From Streptococcus suis (GTDB lineage Bacteria; Bacillota; Bacilli; Lactobacillales; Streptococcaceae), in contig NZ_JAGFUX010000003.1 of NCBI RefSeq assembly GCF_017601095.1, positions 1 through 64,000 on the forward strand: DNA of 64,000 bases, in the 5' to 3' direction. The translations under genes were made by a program, and so were the position numbers. Positions 1 to 8,610 of this stretch are shown here, piece after piece. Position 1 is the stretch's first letter. Each line of letters opens with the position of its first letter. The notes under the pieces are model-generated. The model was not told where the DNA came from. It saw only the letters and a program-made list of their open reading frames with translations, and did no database searches.

Positions 1-115
1 ATTGTCCCACAGGCTTCCCAACATAACCGTTACCAGTCAAGCAGGCTGTGGTAGGATTACCCCAAATGGATAGAGTAGCTAAACTAGCAATTTACAACAC
101 GACTTCTTGTCGCAC
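1..115 (-). mobile_element. Group II intron, 5' end (partial, inserted in virB4)
   Basis: Read on the minus strand, the virB4 frame runs normally to a conserved VDPENE motif. It then meets GTGCGACAAGAAGTCG, and the frame stops eight codons later at position 92. GTGCG at an abrupt loss of homology is the classic 5' splice boundary of bacterial group II introns. The following bases look like intron domain I rather than VirB4 coding sequence. The boundary falls between 116 (last exon base) and 115 (first intron base). Only about 115 nt are visible, so the ribozyme core, the reverse-transcriptase ORF and the 3' exon lie beyond the left edge. The motif is seen directly; intron identity is inference from it. 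Confidence 0.72.
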
Positions 116-1585
116 CTCATTTTCTGGATCAACAATAATAATTTCAGTATCACTATCTGCTTCCTTGAGCTTTGTAGAGATGATTTCATGTTTTGTCGCC
201 ATCCCTTTGCCAGCTCCAGAAGTCCCTAAAATCAAACCTGACGGAGTATTTAACTTGCCACGGTCAATACTGATGATATTACTTGAGATTTGATTGATGC
301 CATAAAATTTCCCACCCTTGTCCTGAATATCTACGGAAGTCCAAGGGGCATTCACGGCAATGTTTGAAGTCAATAGAGACCGGGAAACACCTTCGAGATA
401 GTTCTTCCCAAATGGCAAGAGACTATTAAAAGCAGCTTCTTGCATATAGGTCAAGTTATCGATAATCATATCATTAGACCCTGCCACTTGCTTGATAATA
501 TCAAGAGATTGTTTGAGTTGGTCTTCAGTATCCGCCAGCACGCCAATTAGAAATACGGTGTCAAACAGTTTATCTCCTGTTTGGGTCATGGTTTGAAGAA
601 GAGCCTCAGCTTCATCGATATTGTTTTCAAGAACATGCCCGACCTTCTCCAAATAGATTCCAGTCCGAGCCATCTTTTGTTGTTCCCCAATCTTTTGCGA
701 TTCCATCAAGGTCTTCTTGGTTCGTAGCTTGGTCATGGTTTCAGACTTGGTAGAGCCTTTGGCATGTAGGCTAATCATCACTTCTAAATCTGACTGCATG
801 AGGTCTCGAATAAATTTATCCCCTAGCTCCATACCATAGTCACGAACATAAACAATCTGTAATAATCTATCGTCCAATTCAATATGATTTTTGTTTTTAA
901 AGGAAAGGTAGGTTGGGGCAATAAAGTGTTTGGTGGATTGACCTGAGAGAGTCAAATCCTTGTAAGAAAACGGTAAATGATTTTCGCCTCGTAACATATC
1001 CGCAAGGACATTCACTCGCTCCTCTCCACCGAGCAAACCAAGAGATACATCAATCTCTGAAAAGCCACTCTTGAAATATTCTCCAATTTGAGACAGAGAA
1101 CGAAAAGCTAGTTTTGGTGTTTGGTCGCTCTTGCCAAATGAAAGAAACTTGACGGCTGAAAAATTGTTCTCACCCGCCTCTAAGTTGGCATCCATCATGC
1201 GATTCAATTCATCACGATAAGCATCAAACCCATCTTCTTGCAAGGGATAGAGAATACTCTTACGGAATTTTTCCAAATTAACTTTTTGATTGAAAATAGT
1301 CAGTTGGAAATTGGTCTGATCATCCAGTGAATTGATTAAATCGGAATATTTCTCCACGATAGCTCCCTTATCTTCTAAGCCAACTGTTTGATAATTGACA
1401 TCTCCTAAGAGATAGGTTTGTGAGAAATAGCTTGGGCTGACCTGCATAAGGCCATTCTGAAAAAGCCCTTGATAGGCTAACGTATTTACGGTAGAAGGTC
1501 TGATCTCCTGCTTCTGTGTTTTCGTCTTTTGCTTTTGGTCATTAGAAGATGTCTTTGGTTTCATTGAGTGTTTTAATTTTTTCAC
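92..1585 (-). CDS. virB4: VirB4-type conjugation ATPase, 5' exon
   Basis: This is the energising ATPase of the ICE type IV secretion channel, expected at the cytoplasmic face of the membrane. The visible part is 497 codons; complete VirB4/TrsE proteins are usually 750-850 aa. The Walker A GTSGAGKG lies near residue 460, followed by a strand ending VDPENE. The C-terminal half of the ATPase, including Walker B, is missing. After residue 489 the reading enters a group II intron and stops. If the intron splices, the protein would be restored from an exon outside the window; if not, the gene is dead. The start lies inside the end of the prgI-like gene (44-nt overlap), typical of translational coupling in this operon. 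Confidence 0.88.
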   Translation of the reverse strand: MKKLKHSMKPKTSSNDQKQKTKTQKQEIRPSTVNTLAYQGLFQNGLMQVSPSYFSQTYLLGDVNYQTVGLEDKGAIVEKYSDLINSLDDQTNFQLTIFNQKVNLEKFRKSILYPLQEDGFDAYRDELNRMMDANLEAGENNFSAVKFLSFGKSDQTPKLAFRSLSQIGEYFKSGFSEIDVSLGLLGGEERVNVLADMLRGENHLPFSYKDLTLSGQSTKHFIAPTYLSFKNKNHIELDDRLLQIVYVRDYGMELGDKFIRDLMQSDLEVMISLHAKGSTKSETMTKLRTKKTLMESQKIGEQQKMARTGIYLEKVGHVLENNIDEAEALLQTMTQTGDKLFDTVFLIGVLADTEDQLKQSLDIIKQVAGSNDMIIDNLTYMQEAAFNSLLPFGKNYLEGVSRSLLTSNIAVNAPWTSVDIQDKGGKFYGINQISSNIISIDRGKLNTPSGLILGTSGAGKGMATKHEIISTKLKEADSDTEIIIVDPENEVRQEVVL

Positions 1586-1895
1586 GTTGGTCTCCTTTTC
1601 TTCCAGTAAATGTGCGGTCTGGCACCGTTAGTTCATAATGAAAACGGTACTTGAGGTAGGTTTCAAATGGTAAATCGTTGGGGCGATAGACCCCAAATAA
1701 CATGAGTGGAATGGTAAAGCTAAAAACAAAACCATAGACAAACCAATCCCCAAATTGCCAGTAAAATAGGTTCAAACCCAATACCAAAATGGTTATGGCG
1801 ACGGCTGGAAATACAAAAATAACCTGTCTAGTTGTAAATCCTAGCCATGCCCTGTGTTGAACCTTTGAGATGTCCTTAAAGACACGAGTGTTCAT
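1542..1895 (-). CDS. PrgI-family conjugal membrane protein
   Basis: A 117-aa protein of the PrgI type found next to virB4 in Gram-positive conjugation operons. Two hydrophobic segments lie near residues 20-40 and 45-65, followed by a charged C-terminal part. The pattern is YRPNDLPFETYLKYRF then a basic tail, as in family members. I chose the ATG at 1895 because GGAGAA sits just upstream; the longer reading to 1997 has no ribosome site and overlaps virB6. Its role is thought to be an inner-membrane component of the secretion channel. It overlaps the virB4 start by 44 nt. Confidence 0.8.
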   Translation of the reverse strand: MNTRVFKDISKVQHRAWLGFTTRQVIFVFPAVAITILVLGLNLFYWQFGDWFVYGFVFSFTIPLMLFGVYRPNDLPFETYLKYRFHYELTVPDRTFTGRKGDQREKIKTLNETKDIF

Positions 1896-1956
1896 AAATG
1901 TTCTCCAATCTAAGTAAGCTATAAAAAGAGGAGGCGAGATAGTGACTCCCTTCCTC

Positions 1957-2811
1957 CTACATGCCCAAAATACTTCGGGCGGTTCGTTGACTGCCAACTA
2001 AGGCAATGATTAACAATATAGCCTGTACCAAGCCACCAAACATAATGGCGAGTGATTCCATAACTCCAGCTCCATTTGATACGGCAATCTTTCCAGCCGA
2101 TTCAAACAAGGGGACAAGAGATACAATTAGAAAAATCAAAATACCTTGAACGGCATAGACCATGATGTTTTTAAGGTAACCAATCCCAACACTTCTCCAG
2201 TCATCACTAAGGAAGGTCGGAATGGTAACAGGGGCAAAAGGAATCATCAGATAGAGTTGGATAAAGCGAATGGTAATCAAGATATTGACAACCATGATAC
2301 TGGCCATTCGTACCAACCAAATGAGAATCGCAAAAAAGCCAATAATCATTTTTCCTACAATCCCAGATCCCTTAATGCCTGAGATGGTATCGTAATTAGT
2401 ACCACCATTCGTGACAAGACTTGCCACTTGTTCAATAACATAAGAGGCAATGGCAATAATAGCTTCCACAATAACCGTCGTATTGGTAATCACGACCGCG
2501 ACCATGATGTAGCTGACAATCATAGGTGATATGGCTTCAAAGGTCATTGTACCACCTGAGTTTGCGATTTTCTTGGCCATTTTTGAAAATTCGAGTACGA
2601 GAACAACCGCAAGAATAGCTACTCCCAAGGGCTGCATAATCCCCTTGGTAATGGCTGTCATGTAAGACCACACCGTCGGATTAAAGTCCGCTAGTGACTT
2701 AACCAAGTTGGCGGTTGATTCTAAATCCACTTGAAACCCTTCAAAAAGGCTATCACTAGATACTTTTTCAGAGGCTAGAAATACAAAAGGTGACGTAAAA
2801 TTCATTATCAT
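1957..2811 (-). CDS. VirB6-like conjugal transfer membrane protein
   Basis: A 284-aa polytopic protein with about six hydrophobic segments and a conserved RxxRSILGM-like tail typical of TrbL/VirB6 proteins of ICESa2603-type elements. VirB6 proteins form part of the inner-membrane channel of type IV secretion systems. A GGGGAGG lies upstream of the ATG at 2811; an ATG at 2816 is out of use because it meets TGA at once. Flanked by the small pilin-like gene upstream and prgI downstream, the canonical order. Function is assigned by topology and position. Confidence 0.78.
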   Translation of the reverse strand: MIMNFTSPFVFLASEKVSSDSLFEGFQVDLESTANLVKSLADFNPTVWSYMTAITKGIMQPLGVAILAVVLVLEFSKMAKKIANSGGTMTFEAISPMIVSYIMVAVVITNTTVIVEAIIAIASYVIEQVASLVTNGGTNYDTISGIKGSGIVGKMIIGFFAILIWLVRMASIMVVNILITIRFIQLYLMIPFAPVTIPTFLSDDWRSVGIGYLKNIMVYAVQGILIFLIVSLVPLFESAGKIAVSNGAGVMESLAIMFGGLVQAILLIIALVGSQRTARSILGM

Positions 2812-2829
2812 GTCATGTGCTGTCCTCCC

Positions 2830-3072
2830 CTAAATGGTAATCTGAGTCACAAAAGCACCAGCGGCTCCCACCATGACCCCACCAACAATTTCTAGAATAG
2901 CATTTCGGACACCTGGCCCACCATCTTTAATGTTGGTTGAAAGGTTGATAATGCCCATGACAACAAGAAAGGCTCCTACTGCAATCAAACCTTTTTGTAA
3001 TAGAGACATGGCTTGAGAGAACATGGAGCTGGCGTCCACTCCGTAAACAAAGCCTGATAGTTTTTGATTCAT
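2830..3072 (-). CDS. Small two-TM ICE membrane protein, possibly pilin-like
   Basis: An 80-aa protein with two hydrophobic helices (about residues 22-42 and 55-77) separated by a glycine-rich charged loop (DGGPGVRN). This is the layout of VirB2-like small proteins encoded between virD4 and virB6 in streptococcal ICEs. The start at 3072 is preferred over 3084 because GAGGAA lies 5-7 nt upstream of it. The VirB2 role is inference; no experimental motif can be seen. Confidence 0.6.
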   Translation of the reverse strand: MNQKLSGFVYGVDASSMFSQAMSLLQKGLIAVGAFLVVMGIINLSTNIKDGGPGVRNAILEIVGGVMVGAAGAFVTQITI

Positions 3073-3089
3073 ATAATTCCTCATTTCTA

Positions 3090-4907
3090 TTAATGTATTG
3101 TCGTTTCTGTGCTTAAATCCCTTATTTTATGGCCTGATAAATCTACTTCTTCCTCAGCGGTTAGGGGACTGATATAATAGTGCCACCAGCGTTCATCGGT
3201 TTCCTTATCCGCAAGCCATTTCCAATTCTTATGTTTGAGCGGAAAATATTTCTTGGTTCGAAAAACAGGAACCCCTGCAATGCGTACTAGGCACTCATCT
3301 CGTTTCATATTCCCGACTTCATCAGCCGTCATCAAGTCACGGGCAATTTTCTGGTGAGAGGTAGAACTTGAGCCAGTCTGCCCAAAAGAACGACTGGTAC
3401 TTCTGACATCAATGGTTTGTTTACCTAGAAGACCACTCATAAATTTGAAAGTTTCTTCGTCATTTCCACCCAAATAGAGGAGGCTGTCACAGTTCCCCAG
3501 TATAGTTTTCCAAGCCTCTTTTTCCTTATAAAGTCCTTGGAGTTGAGCAATATTTTGCAAGATTGGAACTAGACTCATGTTCCTAGAGCGAACTGTTGAG
3601 GTTTGTTCAGCGAAGTCTGGGATTTCTCCGACATTCGCAAACTCATCCAGATAGCTTCTAACATGAATCGGCAGTTGCCCTTTAAAGTCAACATCAGCCT
3701 GTCTGGTCAAGGTGGAGAAAACCGTAGAGAAAAATAAAGCAGATAGGAAACGAAAGGTCGTATCATTGTCTGGAATAACAAGATAGACCATGGTCTTTTG
3801 AGTGCCCCACGTTTTCAAATCCATAGTGTCTCTTTGCGTCAAATCAATCACCGATTGGATATTAAAGAGGGCAAATTTAGCTGTTGTGACCGCAATCACC
3901 GAATCCAAGGTCTTATCCTTATAGTTTTGAAAATCTGCCCAGTTTCTCATGGTAAAGTTCTCGTTACCGTATTTTTTAGCATAATCTTCAAACAGGACTT
4001 CAAGAACACTTTTGTCCTGATTGTCTCCCTTTGATAAGAGTTTGATGAGTTTCCCAATCTCTGAAAAGGCTGGATAACGGCCACGCTTACGTCTTGCTTC
4101 CTGCTCTTGCTTGGAACTTCCTGGTGGATTGTAAAAATCTACCAAATAAGAGGCAATAGCTCTCACCAATGTCATGGAAGCCTCGTCCCAAAATGGATCA
4201 CTGCGAGAACCAGATCCACGGGTATTGTTAAAATAGACCGTTAACATGCGGTTCAAATCATTCTCTGTTTCTACATAACGAAAGGGATTAAAACCGTCCG
4301 AATTGGTCATATTAACCAAGTCTAAAACCTTGACCTGATAACCGTTTTCTAAAAAGAGTTTACCTGTCTTCTCAGCCAAATGGTCTTTAGGATCTACGAC
4401 AATATTGGAACAGTTAAGCTGGATAAGGTTTGGTTTCACAAAGCGAAAGGTCTTACCTGCCCCAGAACCCCCAATGACAATCAAATTTTTATTTCGGTCA
4501 AACTGGGGTTTCTTCTTTTCCAACAAGGTTAGACGAACATCACGAGCCATAATCGTGTCATTGAAAGGATTCTTACTGTAAAAGTTCCGCTTTTCCTTAC
4601 TGTTTCCAAATCGTGCAGAACCGTATTCTTCCCCTTCTCGATAGACCTTCTGTCCTGTTGAAACATAAAGATAGACTAGTGTCATCGTTAGAACCCCAAG
4701 TATAAAGGCAAGAAGAGATTTTTGAGTAAATGTAAAAAGCCATAAAGGATTGAAGACTTGATTTAGCCCCTCTCCTAAGAGGTAGGTAAACCGTTCCATA
4801 GGTGGGGCATTGGTTAAACTATCATAGAGTAGGGTTAGACGATGGCAGAAATAGCCAAAGGCGAGACCCAAGAGTCCAAAGACAAATACTTTTTGCCTGG
4901 AATACAT
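3090..4907 (-). CDS. virD4: VirD4/TcpA-type coupling protein
   Basis: The coupling ATPase that brings the relaxase-DNA complex to the secretion channel. Residues 5-25 and 60-82 are membrane segments. Walker A GGSGAGKT is at 146-153, and a Walker B-like strand ends in YLDEFANVGEIPDF, the typical VirD4 signature. At 605 aa it is full length for TraG/VirD4 proteins. Its ATG overlaps the stop of the upstream 162-aa gene by one base (TAATG), indicating coupled translation. It lies within the leftward ICE transfer operon. Confidence 0.92.
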   Translation of the reverse strand: MYSRQKVFVFGLLGLAFGYFCHRLTLLYDSLTNAPPMERFTYLLGEGLNQVFNPLWLFTFTQKSLLAFILGVLTMTLVYLYVSTGQKVYREGEEYGSARFGNSKEKRNFYSKNPFNDTIMARDVRLTLLEKKKPQFDRNKNLIVIGGSGAGKTFRFVKPNLIQLNCSNIVVDPKDHLAEKTGKLFLENGYQVKVLDLVNMTNSDGFNPFRYVETENDLNRMLTVYFNNTRGSGSRSDPFWDEASMTLVRAIASYLVDFYNPPGSSKQEQEARRKRGRYPAFSEIGKLIKLLSKGDNQDKSVLEVLFEDYAKKYGNENFTMRNWADFQNYKDKTLDSVIAVTTAKFALFNIQSVIDLTQRDTMDLKTWGTQKTMVYLVIPDNDTTFRFLSALFFSTVFSTLTRQADVDFKGQLPIHVRSYLDEFANVGEIPDFAEQTSTVRSRNMSLVPILQNIAQLQGLYKEKEAWKTILGNCDSLLYLGGNDEETFKFMSGLLGKQTIDVRSTSRSFGQTGSSSTSHQKIARDLMTADEVGNMKRDECLVRIAGVPVFRTKKYFPLKHKNWKWLADKETDERWWHYYISPLTAEEEVDLSGHKIRDLSTETTIH

Positions 4908-5395
4908 TACAAGGTCACCTCCTTGGTTTTGACTGCCGAAGGTTCTGTCACTCTAATTTTCTCTTTGGCCAGTTCTATCTCTTGATCCAAGGTTTTATCA
5001 AAGGTTAAACCTTCTAGCTTCTCTGGATTAGACATCAGTTTCTTCAACAATTCATCCAAGTGATGATCAAGCAAGGTCTTATCCTTGGCATAAAAGTAGA
5101 GATAGTCTTTTTGCCAACTAATTGCGACTGGCAGTTTTTCTGACTCCATCAACTCCTTAAATTTCTCCACATCGATTGGCTTATCCAGTATGTCTTTACT
5201 AACATCAATCGCTTCAATGGCGTAAGGGCTTTGAAGGAGTTCTTCCAGTTTTTGAACCCCAATCTTATAAGCTGAATCTTGAGCTAAGGCTTGCCTAGCC
5301 GACCACTCTAAGAGCTTTAAGAGGGTTCTAACTGTCAATAAACTACTTCTTTCTACGTATTGCATCGCTTGACGTTCTTGTTGTTCAGATGACAT
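4907..5395 (-). CDS. PcfB-like (DUF3801) conjugation accessory protein
   Basis: A 162-aa cytoplasmic, charged protein always found directly before virD4 in ICESa2603-type elements and resembling PcfB, a coupling-protein partner that helps recruit the relaxosome. The start at 5395 is chosen because GAGGAGGT lies just upstream; the 12 residues before it (MFDRESKKEEVT) come from the leader. The stop overlaps the virD4 start. Family assignment is from memory of sequence pattern and position. Confidence 0.65.
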   Translation of the reverse strand: MSSEQQERQAMQYVERSSLLTVRTLLKLLEWSARQALAQDSAYKIGVQKLEELLQSPYAIEAIDVSKDILDKPIDVEKFKELMESEKLPVAISWQKDYLYFYAKDKTLLDHHLDELLKKLMSNPEKLEGLTFDKTLDQEIELAKEKIRVTEPSAVKTKEVTL

Positions 5396-5471
5396 GGTGA
5401 CCTCCTCTTTTTTCGATTCCCTATCAAACATAAGGTGCTTCCATAATACGGAAGCACTCTTGATTTTGGTA

Positions 5472-6062
5472 TCACAAGAAAGTTACGACATAAGCCAAAC
5501 TATTCCAAAGTAAATGTAAGGCGATTGCCGTCATACAATCAGTTTTCAATCGAACAGCAGCCAAGGTCAAGCCAAGACAGCTATACATGAGCCAACTCCC
5601 TAACTGATTGGGGCCATGGGATAGAACAAAGAGAATACTGGTCACGCCTATTTGTACAAAAGGAAATATCAATTTTTCCCACAGAAATTGCCTATAAACA
5701 ATCTCCTCAAGTATGCTTGCATTGGCCAGAAACAATAAAAAGATAATAGGAAGAACCTGTTTTCCTACTTGTACCAATACCGCTTGATTCCTAGTCTGAA
5801 CTGGAAATAGGAAGCTGATGAAGACTGCAAAAGCAACCATAGACACAAAACCAAGAAGCAACCAACTTAGGCGATTTCTTAAGGTTATATTTTTTGCTTG
5901 AACAGTTTTATGACGGGCAATCTCTAAGCAAGTCACACTTAATAGGACCAATTGTAGCAAGATTAGGACCTCAATCGTCAGATACTCTTGTAGGTATAAA
6001 CTCACCAGAAGTCCATTAAGCTGTATGGCTAGATAAAACAACACTATCCTTATCATTGTCAC
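5472..6062 (-). CDS. CPBP (CAAX/Abi) family membrane metalloprotease
   Basis: A 196-aa, very hydrophobic protein with the three CPBP motifs in order: EEIVYR (EExxxR), FVLSH with a conserved His, and HLLWN (HxxxN). Together these form the glutamate/histidine metal site of intramembrane proteases. In streptococci such proteins handle bacteriocin immunity or phage abortive infection; here it is an ICE accessory gene whose substrate is unknown. AAGAGGTGACA precedes the ATG. The start overlaps the stop of the upstream XRE-like gene (ATGA). Confidence 0.82.
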   Translation of the reverse strand: MTMIRIVLFYLAIQLNGLLVSLYLQEYLTIEVLILLQLVLLSVTCLEIARHKTVQAKNITLRNRLSWLLLGFVSMVAFAVFISFLFPVQTRNQAVLVQVGKQVLPIIFLLFLANASILEEIVYRQFLWEKLIFPFVQIGVTSILFVLSHGPNQLGSWLMYSCLGLTLAAVRLKTDCMTAIALHLLWNSLAYVVTFL

Positions 6063-6292
6063 CTCTTGAATAAATCTTCATAATCAATGTCTAAGACTAG
6101 AACGATTCGCTCAACCCATCTTGTCTGTGGCATTAGACGATTGGATTTGTAATGCCGTAATTTTTGATAGAGGCGATTAAACTCACTTGGATAAACATAT
6201 TGACCTTGGAATACTTTGCGAGCTAGTTCTGCCCAAGTGAGGTCTTTTTCCGCCAGAATGATTTCTAAATTGTCCCAAAATCGTTCATTCAT
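6059..6292 (-). CDS. XRE-like helix-turn-helix protein
   Basis: A 77-aa protein with the pattern of a small Cro/C1-type DNA-binding domain (ILAEKDLTWAELARKVF as helices 1-2, then a recognition helix). The ATG at 6292 follows AGGTGTGAAG; a GTG at 6298 is the alternative start. It overlaps the protease gene by 4 nt and follows the Spx-like gene by 8 nt, so these accessory genes form one operon. Its operator cannot be predicted from the sequence. Confidence 0.6.
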   Translation of the reverse strand: MNERFWDNLEIILAEKDLTWAELARKVFQGQYVYPSEFNRLYQKLRHYKSNRLMPQTRWVERIVLVLDIDYEDLFKR

Positions 6293-6300
6293 CTTCACAC

Positions 6301-6684
6301 CTACCCTGTCACTTGTTTCATCAGGCTGGCCTGAAACAGCTCTTCTTTTACCTGTCTGGGAAGAAAGGTTCGCACTTCATCTAACCCAATAGCTGGATAG
6401 ACATGATTCTGGCAGACAATGAGAGGCAGACGAAGGTTTTGGTCTGGCTTTTGTAGAATAAGCTGAATCATCTCATTCAAACTTATCGAATATTGACGCT
6501 TAAAGCGAAGAAATCGTGGCGACAGCAACTCAAAACAATCCGTGGTTTTGGCAAAGAGTGACAGTAAGATTTCACGGTTTACATCACATGCTTTTGTACA
6601 ACGATAAGCCACTCCATAGGTCGTCAAAATGGTTAGTAAGTCTTGATTTGTATTGGTATTATTTCCTAGATATACCTCAAGCAT
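6301..6684 (-). CDS. Spx/ArsC-fold protein carried by the ICE
   Basis: A 127-aa thioredoxin-fold protein of the ArsC/Spx/MgsR superfamily. The C-terminal part (LRLPLIVCQNHVYPAIGLDEVRTFLPR) follows the Spx pattern RRPIIVD...GYNEDEIRRFLPR. There is no CxxC at the N-terminus, so it is not a redox-switch Spx or a working arsenate reductase. Spx proteins bind the RNA polymerase alpha subunit and redirect transcription under stress. A plasmid/ICE-borne copy may tune host or element promoters. Function is inference from fold. Confidence 0.62.
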   Translation of the reverse strand: MLEVYLGNNTNTNQDLLTILTTYGVAYRCTKACDVNREILLSLFAKTTDCFELLSPRFLRFKRQYSISLNEMIQLILQKPDQNLRLPLIVCQNHVYPAIGLDEVRTFLPRQVKEELFQASLMKQVTG

Positions 6685-6694
6685 AGGCTCCTCC

Positions 6695-7123
6695 TTATAA
6701 GGTTAGGCTATTTTCAACAGTTGGTTCAGGAGTTGAGAAATAGCGACTCATATCAATGGGCATCCGTCCTTCACCTAAGCACTTGACCGTGACCAGAGTC
6801 GTTACAATGCCATCCTTTCCCCTAGCAGTATAATTTTCACCAAAGGCACGAAAGGCCAGGTGATTGTCTTTCGTCAATAGTATATCTACACCATTTTTAA
6901 TATCCCTAGTTTCCAGAAAATCCGAAATCCGATGAAGATTGGATTCGTAGAATAGGGGATCATTCATCTCTTTGTGGTAATCATCTTCAAAAGTTACCTC
7001 AAAGTCACAATCAAAATTGGGGAGCGACAATATCTTTTCCAGTAATTGATTGGTTTCAACTTGGTGAATACGTTCTTCTAATTCGGTACAATCTAGGATA
7101 CTTTTCTTATGTAGTAGGTTCAT
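6695..7123 (-). CDS. Conserved ICE protein of unknown function
   Basis: A 142-aa acidic soluble protein that I do not recognise beyond its presence in ICESa2603-type elements. No signal peptide, membrane segment or metal motif is visible. Its ATG lies 17 nt inside the end of the DNA methyltransferase gene, and it ends 10 nt before the Spx-like gene, so it is translated as part of the accessory operon. Confidence 0.6.
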   Translation of the reverse strand: MNLLHKKSILDCTELEERIHQVETNQLLEKILSLPNFDCDFEVTFEDDYHKEMNDPLFYESNLHRISDFLETRDIKNGVDILLTKDNHLAFRAFGENYTARGKDGIVTTLVTVKCLGEGRMPIDMSRYFSTPEPTVENSLTL

Positions 7124-8462
7124 GTTTTTCTTCCTCTTCTATTCTTCTAAATTCTCTGGCAATGGCTTCAATAACTGTGACAGTCACGCTATTGCCGGCC
7201 TGTTTGTATAGTTGGCTCTTACTGGAAACATTTTCTGCTCTTTCATAAGCCCAATCAGGAAAGCCTTGCAGTCTGAAACACTCTCTTGGTGTCAGTCGTC
7301 TTATTCTCAGGCGATAGAGTTTTCCGTCTAAGACAATGCCTGTGACTTCATACCACTTATCCTGTCGATATTCCAGAGCAGCAACTACCACTCCCATATT
7401 GTCTGAAGTCGTCAGAGTATTGGATATTCCCTTTCCCACTCGTCCCCTACGTTTGGTTGAATCTGGATAAGCCAGATTGACAGAGTCTCCAAGAGTTGCC
7501 TTTGCGTACCCTCTTTTTGTGGCTTCCTTGATTTTCAGAAATGGCAGCTCCTCCCTCAGCAAAATCTTTGGCACCTTATCTCCACCCTGCATGGTGGTCA
7601 AGGTTGGTGACAAACCAGAAGTGTCGAATACTCTTCCAGTCTGGTCAAAGCTAGTCGGCAGATTTCCTGCGACAACAACTCCGTGTTTGTCTTGACTGGT
7701 CAAAGTAAACATAGGGTCTTGATTGTCCTTAAATCGACGACCATGTTGGCGTTTTTCAAGTCTATCTGGTGTTAAGACTGGAATGGCGATTTTAGCTCCC
7801 TCTCCTTTACCTCTCGTTAGTGTAGGAGCAAGTCCATTCGTCAGATAGACTTCACCATTCAAACCACGTTTAGAGGGATTGATATTTCCTAGCCTTTCAA
7901 GATGAGCTGGGCTGTTTTCTCTTCTGAGAGGAAATATGAATCTGGAACGGTATCTTCTAGAATGTCCGATAATAAAGACCCGCTCTCTGTTCTGCGGGAC
8001 TTGGAAGTCCTTACTGTTAAGCACCTGCCATTCGACATCATACCCCAATTCATCCATCGTGGAGAGGATTGTGGCGAACGTCCGTCCCTCGTCGTGATTG
8101 AGTAGGCCTTTGACGTTTTCCAAAAATAGAAAACGTGGTTGGATTTGTTTGGCCGCTCGAGCAATCTCAAAAAAGAGAGTCCCTCGAGTATCTTCAAATC
8201 CCAGTCGTCTGCCTGCGAGTGAAAAAGCTTGGCAAGGAAATCCCCCGCAGATGATGTCCACTTGCCCTCTAAATTGTCTAAAGTCATGGTCTGTGACCTC
8301 TTTAATGTCATGGTATTCAATTTCCCCTTCTGTGTTAAACATAGCTTTATAAGATGTTCTAGCGAATTTATCAATTTCACAAAAGCCCAGACATTTATGA
8401 CCCTGTGATTCCATCCCTAGCCTAAAACCGCCTATCCCAGCAAATAAATCTAAAAATTTCAT
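7107..8462 (-). CDS. dcm: C5-cytosine DNA methyltransferase (Dcm family)
   Basis: Transfers a methyl group from SAM to cytosine C5 in DNA. Motif I LDLFAGIGGFRLG (residues 4-16), the PC motif GGFPCQAFS with catalytic Cys at 77, and ENV at 115-117 are intact. The variable target-recognition region lies at roughly 185-340, and the C-terminal QAGNSVTVTV (motif X) is present. At 451 aa it is full length. No cognate endonuclease is seen nearby, so it is an orphan methylase, commonly used by conjugative elements to protect incoming DNA from host restriction. The recognition site cannot be read from sequence. Confidence 0.93.
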   Translation of the reverse strand: MKFLDLFAGIGGFRLGMESQGHKCLGFCEIDKFARTSYKAMFNTEGEIEYHDIKEVTDHDFRQFRGQVDIICGGFPCQAFSLAGRRLGFEDTRGTLFFEIARAAKQIQPRFLFLENVKGLLNHDEGRTFATILSTMDELGYDVEWQVLNSKDFQVPQNRERVFIIGHSRRYRSRFIFPLRRENSPAHLERLGNINPSKRGLNGEVYLTNGLAPTLTRGKGEGAKIAIPVLTPDRLEKRQHGRRFKDNQDPMFTLTSQDKHGVVVAGNLPTSFDQTGRVFDTSGLSPTLTTMQGGDKVPKILLREELPFLKIKEATKRGYAKATLGDSVNLAYPDSTKRRGRVGKGISNTLTTSDNMGVVVAALEYRQDKWYEVTGIVLDGKLYRLRIRRLTPRECFRLQGFPDWAYERAENVSSKSQLYKQAGNSVTVTVIEAIAREFRRIEEEEKHEPTT

Positions 8463-8513
8463 TTTTCCTCTCTTTCCAACTAAAAAAGAGCCTTACACTT
8501 GTAAAACTCTTGC

Positions 8514-8609
8514 TTATATATGATCATCCATTTCTGGTGCACGGATTTCTTCAACAATCAAAATGATGATAGAAATCAGATAGATTCCGCCTAGTATTCA
8601 CCAAATCAA
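8514..8609 (-). pseudogene. Short membrane ORF broken by in-frame TGA
   Basis: Immediately after the repA stop, a near-perfect ribosome site (GGGAGGTGATTAAG) precedes TTG ATT TGG TGA. The frame then reads ILGGIYLISIIILIVEEIR followed by APEMDDHI and a stop. The sequence after the TGA has clean coding character: a single hydrophobic helix then a charged tail. A TGG at codon 4 would give a 31-aa one-TM protein. So this appears to be a small ICE membrane protein inactivated by one nonsense change, or a gene with an unusual start after the TGA. Seen in sequence; interpretation is inference. Confidence 0.5.
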
Positions 8610-8610
8610 C

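Noticed and set aside
48..293. Plus-strand ORF of 81 aa opposite virB4
   Set aside because: Shadow of the virB4 coding strand; no ribosome site or family.
7889..8380. 163-aa ORF inside the DNA methyltransferase gene
   Set aside because: Same strand, other frame; motifs I to VI of the methylase occupy the region.
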